Assembly (NCBI GenBank): GCA_004213555.1
Contig: SHAP01000003.1
Span: 62,001 to 126,000, forward strand
Source of the DNA: Phycisphaeraceae bacterium
GTDB taxonomy: Bacteria > Planctomycetota > Phycisphaerae > Phycisphaerales > SM1A02
DNA length: 64,000 nucleotides
Direction of reading: 5' to 3'
Shown piece after piece: positions 33,994 to 41,676 of the stretch. A program made the position numbers and the translations under genes. How positions within the stretch are numbered: position 1 is the stretch's first letter; every line of letters begins with the position of its first letter. The notes beneath the pieces were generated by a model. It made no database searches. It was not told the DNA's origin and was given only the letters and a program-made list of their open reading frames with translations.

Positions 33994-35829
33994 TCAACCT
34001 TCCGGGCGAGATCCGGGAAAGATCCATCCGGGCTGCTCTCGAGGGACCGCGTAGACCGAGTCTCCGGCGGTGACAAAAAGCGTCCGATTCGCGGGTCCGC
34101 CAAAACAAACATTGCTTGGGCCTCCGGGCAAACCAATGCGATCGATTTCTACCCCCGCGGGATTGACCACCACAACTGACCGAAGTCGACCACTGGTCAA
34201 GTACACGTTGCCTTGCGCATCCACCGTCATGCCGTCGCCTCCACCTGGGACCTGTCCAAACGCACGGCGGTTGGCGACCACGCCCGGAGCCGTGATGTCG
34301 TATGCAAAACCGGATGAACCGCTCGATGGCAGCACATACAACGTCTCTTCGTTGGGGCTCAGCATGATGCCATTCGGTCGATTCAACTCTTCGATCACCA
34401 GAGAAATCGTACCGGTCGGACGGCGGTAGTACACCCCCATGACGGGTTGCTCTCCCGCTTTCCGGCCAAACAATGGATCGGTGAACCACAGTCCCCCAGA
34501 AGCATCAAACACCAAATCATTGGTTTTTAAAAAGCGCTGTCCTTGGTAACCGGAGATTTCCGTGCGTTCATCCACCAACGCGCCTTCTTGCCATGCGAAG
34601 CTCGCCAGCGTGCCGTGCCCAAAAAGGCATGCCCACAAGCGACCCGCACCATCAAACATCAATCCGTTCGCGACCTTCGGTGAAGACCACAACCGTTGCA
34701 GCTTCCCGGACTCGTTCAAGGAGACAATGTGGCCCGCACTTCCATCAAAGCGCATGTCTGAAAACAACAGGGTGCTCGGAGGGGACCACACGGGGCCTTC
34801 GGTGAAAAACTGACCCGAGGCCACTCGAGTCCAACTTGGGACCTCTTGACCAAAGTCGCGCCCCCCCTCCCGGTACAGCGTGTGCACGTGGTTGCCCTCG
34901 TCCTGCGCATTCACAAAATCGAATGTGAAATCCCTCCCTTCGATGCGATACGCGTTGGGACGAAAAGCCAAACCGGTCCCACTCCAACTGAAAAAAATGT
35001 CTTCGGCTTGAGCACGAGCGGAGGCCCGCCGCATCCAAGCCAATTCTGGATCCAACCGGTCGTACACGGTGTCCAAGACTTTCCATGCGGCGGCTTGTGT
35101 TGCTTCAGACAATTCTGAGAACCGAACCCCGACCCGGTCCCCCGATGTTGGACGCGGCTTGCCTACATCTGGCACCTCCCCTGGCATGGGGCCGTCCCGC
35201 TTCGCCGTCGCTCGGGTCTTCGCGTCGAGTGTGCCTAAGAAATCCAGATACGCCTGTTGGTCACCCCCGAGGGCCTGAGGCTCGCCGGCTTGATCGACAA
35301 ACGGAGAAATACCGAAAGCCATGGGCGTCACCGAAACAACCCGGCCCCCATCGATGGTCCAATTCAACGTGAGGTGGTGTCCCTCCACCCGCCACCCCCA
35401 TCGCGCATCCGACGAAGGTTGGCCGAAAATGGTGATGGCGTACCGGTCGGGTCCCAAGCGAACGCCATCACCCCGGTCTTCTCGAGGGTCAAGTCGACGA
35501 ATGTTCGCGGCGATCTTGGCCCCCGAGTCAGACAAGCCGCAATTCAGAAGCGCTTTCGCGGAGGCGAATGCCGCAACATTGTCTCGAAGATCAGCAAGTT
35601 CAAGACCATTCCGGACCCGAGGAAAGAACGTCCAGTCCATGCGAGATTTGTCATCCAATGACTTTTGCGCGGACAACCGCTGCGAATCCGACAGTGCTTG
35701 CAAGAATGAAAAAGCGTGCTGCCGCATTTCGGCCGCCACAGGGGTCATCACCACTTTTGATGTTTCAGGAACATCATCCAAGACCGAAGCGAGCCAAATC
35801 ACTGCCAAACCACAAACGCCACTGCACAT
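33994..35829 (-). CDS. secreted DUF3500 - SMP-30/gluconolactonase fusion
   Basis: A 611-aa exported protein with a signal peptide (MCSGVCGLAVIWLASVL). Residues about 30-325 match DUF3500, with YAITIFGQPSSDARWGWRVE and GHHLTLNWT. From about residue 333 a six-bladed SMP-30-type propeller follows (FFTEGPVWSPPSTLLFSD, NGLMFDGAGRLWAC, RPNGIMLSPNEETLYV, GGGDGMTVDAQGNVYL). The conserved Glu, Asn and Asp of the metal site are present. It may be a lactonase with an added binding domain. ATG at 35829 has GGAG 7 bases upstream; the ORF extension to 36192 overlaps the sigma-factor gene and is rejected. Confidence 0.82.
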   Translation of the reverse strand: MCSGVCGLAVIWLASVLDDVPETSKVVMTPVAAEMRQHAFSFLQALSDSQRLSAQKSLDDKSRMDWTFFPRVRNGLELADLRDNVAAFASAKALLNCGLSDSGAKIAANIRRLDPREDRGDGVRLGPDRYAITIFGQPSSDARWGWRVEGHHLTLNWTIDGGRVVSVTPMAFGISPFVDQAGEPQALGGDQQAYLDFLGTLDAKTRATAKRDGPMPGEVPDVGKPRPTSGDRVGVRFSELSEATQAAAWKVLDTVYDRLDPELAWMRRASARAQAEDIFFSWSGTGLAFRPNAYRIEGRDFTFDFVNAQDEGNHVHTLYREGGRDFGQEVPSWTRVASGQFFTEGPVWSPPSTLLFSDMRFDGSAGHIVSLNESGKLQRLWSSPKVANGLMFDGAGRLWACLFGHGTLASFAWQEGALVDERTEISGYQGQRFLKTNDLVFDASGGLWFTDPLFGRKAGEQPVMGVYYRRPTGTISLVIEELNRPNGIMLSPNEETLYVLPSSGSSGFAYDITAPGVVANRRAFGQVPGGGDGMTVDAQGNVYLTSGRLRSVVVVNPAGVEIDRIGLPGGPSNVCFGGPANRTLFVTAGDSVYAVPREQPGWIFPGSRPEG

Positions 35830-35879
35830 GTTCCACTCCTTGGGGATGATTTTTGGATGCCTGTCGTACGATACGGCAC

Positions 35880-36491
35880 GTGCCTGATCCCAACCGCGAC
35901 CAGGTTGATTTGGATGCCTGCGCCCGGGGTGAAAGCCAGGCGTTTGCGAATTTTGTTTCGGCCTACGGCGGCCTCGTGTGGGCGGGGGTCCGGCGGGTCC
36001 TTCGCGGGCAATCGGAGCAGGACATTGAAGATGCGGCCCAGGATGTGTTCGTACGCTTGCTGAAGGACAACGGAAGACTCCTTCGGTCTTTTGATCCCAA
36101 CCGTGCATCAATGAGCACGTGGCTGACGTTGGTCTCTCGGTCCACCGCCATCGATCGAGCTCGGAAGCTTGGCCGGACCGTAGGCCGAGCAACGGAACTC
36201 AATGATCGGACCCTCGAGGCCCCAGAGGCGCCCCTGGAGTCGGGTGATCTGGACGATTCCACCATCCCTTTGGGCGTTCTGACCGACCGGCAGCGGCTCG
36301 TCTTGCACCTTCTGTATCAAGATGAACAACCCGTCGATGTGGTGGCCCAGATGCTTCAGGTGTCCGAACAAACCGTTCGTTCCACCAAGCACAAGGCCTT
36401 GGAACGCCTGCGAGCCGCCATGCATGAATCTCAAAAGCCGGGGGATGATGCCCCTCCCAGCGACGTACAAAGGAGCGTCGACCATGGTTGA
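35880..36491 (+). CDS. ECF-type RNA polymerase sigma factor
   Basis: A sigma-70 factor of about 203 aa with region 2 (about residues 20-90: DIEDAAQDVFVRLLKD and FDPNRASMSTWLTLVSRSTAIDRAR) and region 4 (about 130-185: LTDRQRLVLHLLYQDEQPVDVVAQML, VSEQTVRSTKHKALERL). Starts are GTG at 35880 or TTG at 35853; neither has a good Shine-Dalgarno. It overlaps the next gene by 8 bases. The following two genes encode a membrane anti-sigma-like protein and a periplasmic sensor, so this is a self-contained extracytoplasmic stress module. Divergent from the DUF3500 gene. Confidence 0.9.
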   Translation: MPDPNRDQVDLDACARGESQAFANFVSAYGGLVWAGVRRVLRGQSEQDIEDAAQDVFVRLLKDNGRLLRSFDPNRASMSTWLTLVSRSTAIDRARKLGRTVGRATELNDRTLEAPEAPLESGDLDDSTIPLGVLTDRQRLVLHLLYQDEQPVDVVAQMLQVSEQTVRSTKHKALERLRAAMHESQKPGDDAPPSDVQRSVDHG

Positions 36492-36939
36492 ACACAACAA
36501 CGACATCCCGAATGCTGTGCCGATCGAAGAAGCCATGCTTTTGCTGGCCACCGCCTTGGAGGGGCGGTTGGAGGAATCCGATCGACCTCGTCTTGAGCAG
36601 GCCCTCTTGCAGCATCCAAGCCTGCGGGCCGCGGCCGCTGATGTGGCCCTCTCCCCTGCCGAGCGTTCCATTGCGGGAGCATTCCCCCAGCCCATTGGTT
36701 TGAATCGGGCCGCTCGAGAAGCCCATGCCCGCACGTCTTGGCCATCGTGGATCGCGCCAGTGCGACTGGCTGCATCGGTGGCCATCATGGCCAGCGCCGG
36801 TCTTCTGGGCTGGTCGATGGGCGCTGCCACCAGCAACAACAACGGTATTGACATCTTGGAAGCCCACTTTGGCTTCGAGCCTGTCGAATCGTCGGAAGCC
36901 TTCAGCAATGATGTGGTCTGGGAGGCGTTTGGCTCATGA
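36484..36939 (+). CDS. single-pass membrane anti-sigma-like protein
   Basis: A 151-aa protein with an acidic cytoplasmic helix region (EEAMLLLATALEGRLEESDR) typical of anti-sigma N-termini, one membrane segment (about residues 95-115) and a short outer tail. No HxxxCxxC zinc motif is present, so it is not a ZAS-type protein. AGGAG lies 8 bases before the ATG. It overlaps the sigma gene by 8 bases and the sensor gene by 4 bases. The anti-sigma role is inferred from position and topology, by analogy with CnrY in the cnrYXH system. Confidence 0.7.
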   Translation: MVEHNNDIPNAVPIEEAMLLLATALEGRLEESDRPRLEQALLQHPSLRAAAADVALSPAERSIAGAFPQPIGLNRAAREAHARTSWPSWIAPVRLAASVAIMASAGLLGWSMGAATSNNNGIDILEAHFGFEPVESSEAFSNDVVWEAFGS

Positions 36940-37718
36940 TGTCAACCCGAACCATCAACGTCATGCTGGGGCTTGCCTTGTGCGCCTCGCTGTCGTTCAA
37001 CGTCGCCTTTTTGGCCGCCCAACGCCAAGCACCACCACCCGAAGCCACCGAGGCCCGACCGACCAGCAGCCAGCAATTTGCCGCCTTGACCAACACATTG
37101 GATCTCTCTGCGGAGCAGCGTCAGGCCTGCCGAGAACTCAGCAACACTTGGAATGCCGAGCGAAAAGTCTTGGGAGAATCCATCGGTTTGCTGCGGCAAG
37201 AAGTCCGAATGTTGATGGATGGTTCACCTGTCGACCTGATTGCCCTGCGGGAGCGAACCGATCGCATCGCAGAACTGCACCACGAGCGTCGCAGAGCAGG
37301 TCTGGCCCGGATGGAAGAATTTTTGACATTGCTGACCCCCGAGCAAGCCAAGTCAATTCGCAAACTGCGACCCGAACAACTGATCCCTCCACCACCACGA
37401 GAAAGCAAGGTCCCCGAAGACGCCTGGACACGCTTCGATGCCAACCAAGACGGCAAATTGGACGAAAGTGAACGCGAAGCCGCGCTTCGCAGCATTCGCG
37501 ATCGAGCCCAATTGCGTGATTCTCGGATGCAGCAACTGCGTGAGAACTTCGACGCCAACGGTGATGGCGAACTTGACCCAGCGGAACGTCGAGCGCTTCG
37601 TGAACATCTGCACCAACACCGCGGTGGAGAGGGTCACCCCGGACCCGGACCGCGAGGGCCGCGTGGTTCACGAGGAAGAAACCCAGATCGGTTGCCCAAC
37701 CGTGGGCCCGGCGCGTAA
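36936..37718 (+). CDS. periplasmic Metal_resist-domain sensor with two EF-hands
   Basis: A 260-aa protein. Residues 7-27 form a membrane anchor or signal. Residues about 55-145 match the Metal_resist (CnrX/ZraP/CpxP-like) helical fold: LDLSAEQRQACREL at the start and LTPEQAKSIRKL at the end. Residues 168-179 (DANQDGKLDESE) and 206-217 (DANGDGELDPAE) are perfect EF-hand loops. The C-terminal 40 residues are rich in His, Gly, Pro and Arg. Encoded directly after a sigma and an anti-sigma gene (ATGA overlap), it probably senses Ca2+ or another divalent metal and releases the sigma factor. Confidence 0.85.
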   Translation: MMSTRTINVMLGLALCASLSFNVAFLAAQRQAPPPEATEARPTSSQQFAALTNTLDLSAEQRQACRELSNTWNAERKVLGESIGLLRQEVRMLMDGSPVDLIALRERTDRIAELHHERRRAGLARMEEFLTLLTPEQAKSIRKLRPEQLIPPPPRESKVPEDAWTRFDANQDGKLDESEREAALRSIRDRAQLRDSRMQQLRENFDANGDGELDPAERRALREHLHQHRGGEGHPGPGPRGPRGSRGRNPDRLPNRGPGA

Positions 37719-37760
37719 ACCTTGAGACATTCGGGCGGTCACCGTTAGGCTGGTCCAGTC

Positions 37761-38906
37761 ATGACCACCGCCACGCTGATCGCAGGGATTCCCGCCCACA
37801 ACGACACGCTCTACCACCGCATCCGATTTGCCGTCGGTGACCCCGCAGCATGTCTTGAACTTCCCGAAGGCCGGCTCCTGATTGTGCGTGATATTGAAAT
37901 GGACCGGGCTCGTGCCCAAGCGCAAGCCGACCGTGTGGCCTGTCCCGCCGACTTCACGCCCGAGGGCGGTTTGGACGGCGATCGAGAAACCGCCACCGCG
38001 CAAGCCGCGGCCGAAGCATTGCGTCAACACGGCATCCAAGAAGTGGTCGCCGATCGAACATTGGGTTTGCTTTTTGTCGAGCAGCTGCGTGCCGCCGGTA
38101 TCACCCTCCGACTCGATCCCAATTTGGGTGTGGCCGAACGCCGTCAAAAAGATGCCAAAGAGTTGGAAATGCTCCATGAGTGTCAATGTGTGACAGAATC
38201 CGCGGTGCGTATGGCGTGCGAGCGCATCGCTGCCGCAACCCCAGACGCGGAAGGATTCTTGCTCGAAGATGGTGAACCACTGACCAGCGAACGGATGCAA
38301 GCAATCATCGACATCTTCCTGTTGCAGCAGGGCTTTGCCGGATCAGATTCCATCGTCGCTGGGGCCAAAGATGGTGGAGACTGCCACGAACGAGGCACCG
38401 GAGCCCTGCGTACCGAAGAACCAATCATCGTGGATATTTTTCCCCGCAGCGCTCGCAACCGCTACAACGGAGACTGCACACGAACCGTGGTTCATGGCGC
38501 GATTTCGGATCAAATTCAACGCATGCACCATGCGGTGGTGGCCGCCAAGAAGGCCGCGGTTGAAACCCTGCGAACTGGGGTGATGGGATCCACCGTGCAC
38601 CAAGCCACCGTCGACACTCTGAAAGACCACGGGTTTGCTTTTGGATTTCCTGGCAAGGACCACCCGAACGATGCGGTCACCATGCCCCATGGCACGGGAC
38701 ATGGACTGGGACTTGCGGTGCATGAGCCTCCACTGCTGGATGACAAAGGAACGGCCTTGGTCCACGGTGATGTGGTGACGATTGAGCCAGGCCTCTATGG
38801 GACGTTGGTGGGGGGCATCCGCGTGGAAGACGTGTACGCCATCCAAGGTGACGGCGCGACCCAACTCGGAGGGACACTGCACGAAGGGCTTTCTTGGCCT
38901 GCGTGA
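37761..38906 (+). CDS. Xaa-Pro aminopeptidase (M24 family)
   Basis: A 381-aa metallopeptidase removing N-terminal residues before proline. All five pita-bread metal ligands are visible: the Asp of IIVDIFPRS, the Asp of NGDCTRTVV, the His of HGTGHGLGL, the Glu of TIEPGLY and the Glu of IRVEDVYAI. The N-terminal creatinase-like domain spans about residues 1-135. It lies 42 bases after the sensor gene and may be co-transcribed. A stem-loop terminator follows at 39027. Confidence 0.9.
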   Translation: MTTATLIAGIPAHNDTLYHRIRFAVGDPAACLELPEGRLLIVRDIEMDRARAQAQADRVACPADFTPEGGLDGDRETATAQAAAEALRQHGIQEVVADRTLGLLFVEQLRAAGITLRLDPNLGVAERRQKDAKELEMLHECQCVTESAVRMACERIAAATPDAEGFLLEDGEPLTSERMQAIIDIFLLQQGFAGSDSIVAGAKDGGDCHERGTGALRTEEPIIVDIFPRSARNRYNGDCTRTVVHGAISDQIQRMHHAVVAAKKAAVETLRTGVMGSTVHQATVDTLKDHGFAFGFPGKDHPNDAVTMPHGTGHGLGLAVHEPPLLDDKGTALVHGDVVTIEPGLYGTLVGGIRVEDVYAIQGDGATQLGGTLHEGLSWPA

Positions 38907-39026
38907 CCAGCATGTCTGCGAGGCGGAGAAGAAAAATCCTAAACATCTGCAACCGTTGTATTTGTGGCCCGTATAGGATCCGAGAGTCTGCTGAAGCGGA
39001 GAGTTGAGAGAATCCATCTTCAGGTG

Positions 39027-39054
39027 AAAAAAGCTTGCCATTGCGAGCTTTTTT
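39027..39054. terminator. bidirectional rho-independent terminator
   Basis: A 12-bp stem with one G-T pair and a 4-base loop, flanked by six A on the left and six T on the right. It sits between the convergent M24 peptidase (ends 38906) and NrtR-like gene (ends 39088) and can serve both strands. The rest of 38907-39087 shows nothing else that I can identify. Confidence 0.85.
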
Positions 39055-39087
39055 CATGGTTCCTTGCCCCACCGATGGGGGGTTGGC

Positions 39088-39855
39088 TCATGTGGACTTG
39101 GATCCCGAGTCCGCACTGAACTTCCACAACTCAGCGCCATCGGGGCCTTGACGGTCGCCGCAGCGTTCCAGCCAATCCAAAGATTCCAACGTGCGGCGGA
39201 AATTGCGACGATCCATGGGAAAAGTGTTGGGCCGAGGCTTGGCCAATCCATCTGCTCGAGTCATTTCTGCGGGATCAAGGACCGCGGCCAACGTGTTCTC
39301 AACCTCACGGAGTGTGAATACCTCGGGCAAAAGACCACGCAGGAATGGTTCCCCCCCACTGGTACGGCCGCTCCACCATTGACGTGCAAGACGAGGCACC
39401 AGACGCAGCGTCTGTGCATCCAGCAACAGCGAACGCCGCAAGGCCAAACTGGCCAATTCGATGCAGGCCAAATCTCGGGTCGAAACACCCTGTTGTGGGG
39501 TCAAAGAACGCACCGGAATCCAGTTTGGATCCTCGGTCGGCGGCAACAGAGTCAACATCACCAGCCGGACCGATGCATCAGCGACGTCATCACCAGGTTC
39601 ATCCCATCCGGCAGATGTCACGTTGCCAGTGTTCTTTAACCGAGAGGGTCGAATGCGCTGCACCACTTCATCGATCGACTCATCCGCACGCAAGAACCCT
39701 TGCGGCAACTCCCGTTGGATGCCATCAATTCGGCCCGTCTCAGGGAGGTACACCTGAAGGCCATCTCGAACCTGCAACCCAACCAGCATCACACTGACCG
39801 TGGGAGCCGCGGCCCGACGTCGCTGGTCGGGACGAATTGGGGAGAATCCGGTCAC
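39088..39855 (-). CDS. NrtR-like regulator: degenerate Nudix domain plus winged helix
   Basis: A 255-aa protein. The first part is Nudix-like (SVMLVGLQVRDGLQVYLP, LPQGFLRADESIDEVVQRI), but the catalytic REUXEE box is not conserved, as in NrtR repressors that bind ADP-ribose-type ligands without hydrolysis. The C-terminus has the typical winged-helix signature LLPEVFTLREVENTLAAVL and RRNFRRTLESLDWL. NrtR proteins usually repress NAD biosynthesis or sugar catabolism genes. The start is GTG at 39855. It is divergent from the DUF669-like gene by 52 bases and may regulate it or itself. Confidence 0.78.
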   Translation of the reverse strand: MTGFSPIRPDQRRRAAAPTVSVMLVGLQVRDGLQVYLPETGRIDGIQRELPQGFLRADESIDEVVQRIRPSRLKNTGNVTSAGWDEPGDDVADASVRLVMLTLLPPTEDPNWIPVRSLTPQQGVSTRDLACIELASLALRRSLLLDAQTLRLVPRLARQWWSGRTSGGEPFLRGLLPEVFTLREVENTLAAVLDPAEMTRADGLAKPRPNTFPMDRRNFRRTLESLDWLERCGDRQGPDGAELWKFSADSGSKST

Positions 39856-39907
39856 AGGCCACAGACTACTGCCGGGCTAGAATAGATTCCCCCCTGAAGG
39901 AGCAACC

Positions 39908-40378
39908 ATGGATTTCAACCCGCAGGACGCGAACAGTACCGGAGCCGCCCCCACCACCTTGCCCGAAGGGGTCTATGCCCTCAAAGTCAGCGATGCTGAA
40001 GAGCAAACCAGTGCCAAGGGCAACAAGATGATCGTGGTTTTCATGGAAGCATCCGATGGCGCCGGGCGGGTTGTCAAACTTCGCGACTATTTGGTTTCTA
40101 CACCCAAAGCGGTGTTCAAAATCGAGCAGTTTTGCAAAGCCGCGGGCCTGAACCACCAGTTCCAGTCGGGGCGGCTTCTCCCTGACGACTGCAAGGGACG
40201 CACGGTTCGCGCTCGTGTCATTTTGGAAACAGGTCGCGATGGCTATCCCGACCGGAATGCCGTGGATGAATACTTGGCCCACGACGCGGGCATCGAAACC
40301 CGATTCGAAGAACCTACCACGCCAACCCAGCAGGATGCCCCCGTCCGCCAGGTCGAAGACAACGATATTCCGTTCTAA
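39908..40378 (+). CDS. DUF669-like protein with SSB-type C-terminal tail
   Basis: A 156-aa protein with GGAG 6 bases upstream. The start MDFNPQDA and LPEGVYALKVSDAEEQTSAKGNKMI resemble DUF669, a family common in phages and suspected to bind single-stranded DNA. After a Pro/Gln-rich linker it ends in EDNDIPF, nearly identical to the DDDIPF tail by which SSB recruits repair and replication proteins. No other phage gene is nearby. A role as an accessory ssDNA-binding protein is inferred, not shown. Confidence 0.72.
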   Translation: MDFNPQDANSTGAAPTTLPEGVYALKVSDAEEQTSAKGNKMIVVFMEASDGAGRVVKLRDYLVSTPKAVFKIEQFCKAAGLNHQFQSGRLLPDDCKGRTVRARVILETGRDGYPDRNAVDEYLAHDAGIETRFEEPTTPTQQDAPVRQVEDNDIPF

Positions 40379-40390
40379 ATCTTCAAACGA

Positions 40391-41665
40391 TCAATCCAAC
40401 CGCCCTTGCCGACGGTACTTTTGCAAGTACTTGTCTCGCAATTGGGTTTGCCGGTTGTCCAATTCAATTTGACGACCCTCGATGAATGCTTTGCTGACGT
40501 TGGTGGTGACTTCCAAGGGATCACCATTGGTCACAATCACGGTGCCATACTTTCCGACTTCAATCGTGCCCAGCACCTCTCCGAGTCCGATCACTTCGGC
40601 GGCGTATTCGGTCACCGTTCGAAGGGCCTCATGGGGGTCCATGCCGTGGGCCGCCGCGGTACCAGCGTGGTACGGAAGATTGCGCTCGTGACCGGTGTAA
40701 CGTTCGTTGGCTGCGATGGCCACTTTCACGCCGGCTTCATTCAAACGGCCCGGCAAAGTGAACTGGTGGTCCCAAAGTTCGTCGCGTCGGCCAGGCATGC
40801 GGTGGGTGCCGTGCACCACCACGGGGATGTCGTGCGCCAACAGGGTCTCCACGCATTCCATGGCTTCGTCCCCTCCAACGATGACAACATTGATGTCATG
40901 GCGGGCCCCAAAGGCAACCGCGGTTTCGATCTGTGGTGCTGAGTCCGCGCGAATGAACGCGGGCGCTTCTTTCTCGAGCATGGGCAACAAAGCATTGAAC
41001 CGAGCATCGGGGCCAACCGTGGGATCGGCCTCCCGGGCCGCGGACCAACGCCGGGCATCTCGGACCAGGGCGTCGAGTTCTTCAAAGCGGTCCGCACTTT
41101 TGGCAAAACCGACCCGAGGCCAGTCAAAGAACAAACCCGACCGGGGTTGGATCGCCATGTCTTCCCAAGTCCAACCGTCCAAACGCACGGTGGCGCCCCA
41201 GCCGGCAACCAAACCACCACTCGGGGCCACGACTCCCGTCAAGACCCCATTGGATCGAGTGACCGGAATCAAATCGCTGTCAGGATTGATGGCCAAGAGC
41301 GCGCTGGCTTCAGGCGTAATACTTCCTATCTCGTTGTAATCCAGAGTGACTTCGACCGCGCTGGTCTCGTACAAACCAAGCTGGGTGTCGATCAAGATCA
41401 TGCCCGGATACACGTGCGACCCTTGGCAATCGATGACTTGGTCCCCAGACTCAAGCGTGGGATCGCCAGCCCCGACTTGGGTGATGAGTCCGTTCTCAAT
41501 ACGCACAAATCCGGACACGATCGGATCCGCATCGGCAACGGTATGGATGGTGCCTCCGGACAAGACGATTGGACGGTCTTGGTCGGCGGCGGGCACTTGT
41601 CGGCTTTGGCCCCAAGCCGCCGCCGAAACCAGCAATCCCATAACAGCAACAATGTGATGACGCAT
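40391..41665 (-). CDS. secreted amidohydrolase-like protein lacking the metal HxH
   Basis: A 424-aa protein with signal peptide (MRHHIVAVMGLLVSAAAWG) and an amidohydrolase barrel. The strand-1 metal motif is replaced (PGMILIDTQLGLYE instead of D-x-H-x-H). Other expected ligands are also altered (FIRADSAPQIET, VVIVGGDEAME), while the C-terminal sandwich IGLGEVLGTIEVGKYGTVIV is well conserved. Probably a non-catalytic or differently acting partner. AGGAG lies 7 bases before the ATG, and the gene follows the large amidohydrolase fusion by 11 bases, so the two are one operon. Confidence 0.85.
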   Translation of the reverse strand: MRHHIVAVMGLLVSAAAWGQSRQVPAADQDRPIVLSGGTIHTVADADPIVSGFVRIENGLITQVGAGDPTLESGDQVIDCQGSHVYPGMILIDTQLGLYETSAVEVTLDYNEIGSITPEASALLAINPDSDLIPVTRSNGVLTGVVAPSGGLVAGWGATVRLDGWTWEDMAIQPRSGLFFDWPRVGFAKSADRFEELDALVRDARRWSAAREADPTVGPDARFNALLPMLEKEAPAFIRADSAPQIETAVAFGARHDINVVIVGGDEAMECVETLLAHDIPVVVHGTHRMPGRRDELWDHQFTLPGRLNEAGVKVAIAANERYTGHERNLPYHAGTAAAHGMDPHEALRTVTEYAAEVIGLGEVLGTIEVGKYGTVIVTNGDPLEVTTNVSKAFIEGRQIELDNRQTQLRDKYLQKYRRQGRLD

Positions 41666-41676
41666 TCGTGGGCTCC

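Noticed and set aside
33233-34489. A 418-codon minus-strand frame spanning two genes.
   Set aside because: It is a shadow across peptidase E and the DUF3500 gene; its translation has no domain and contains reverse-strand composition.
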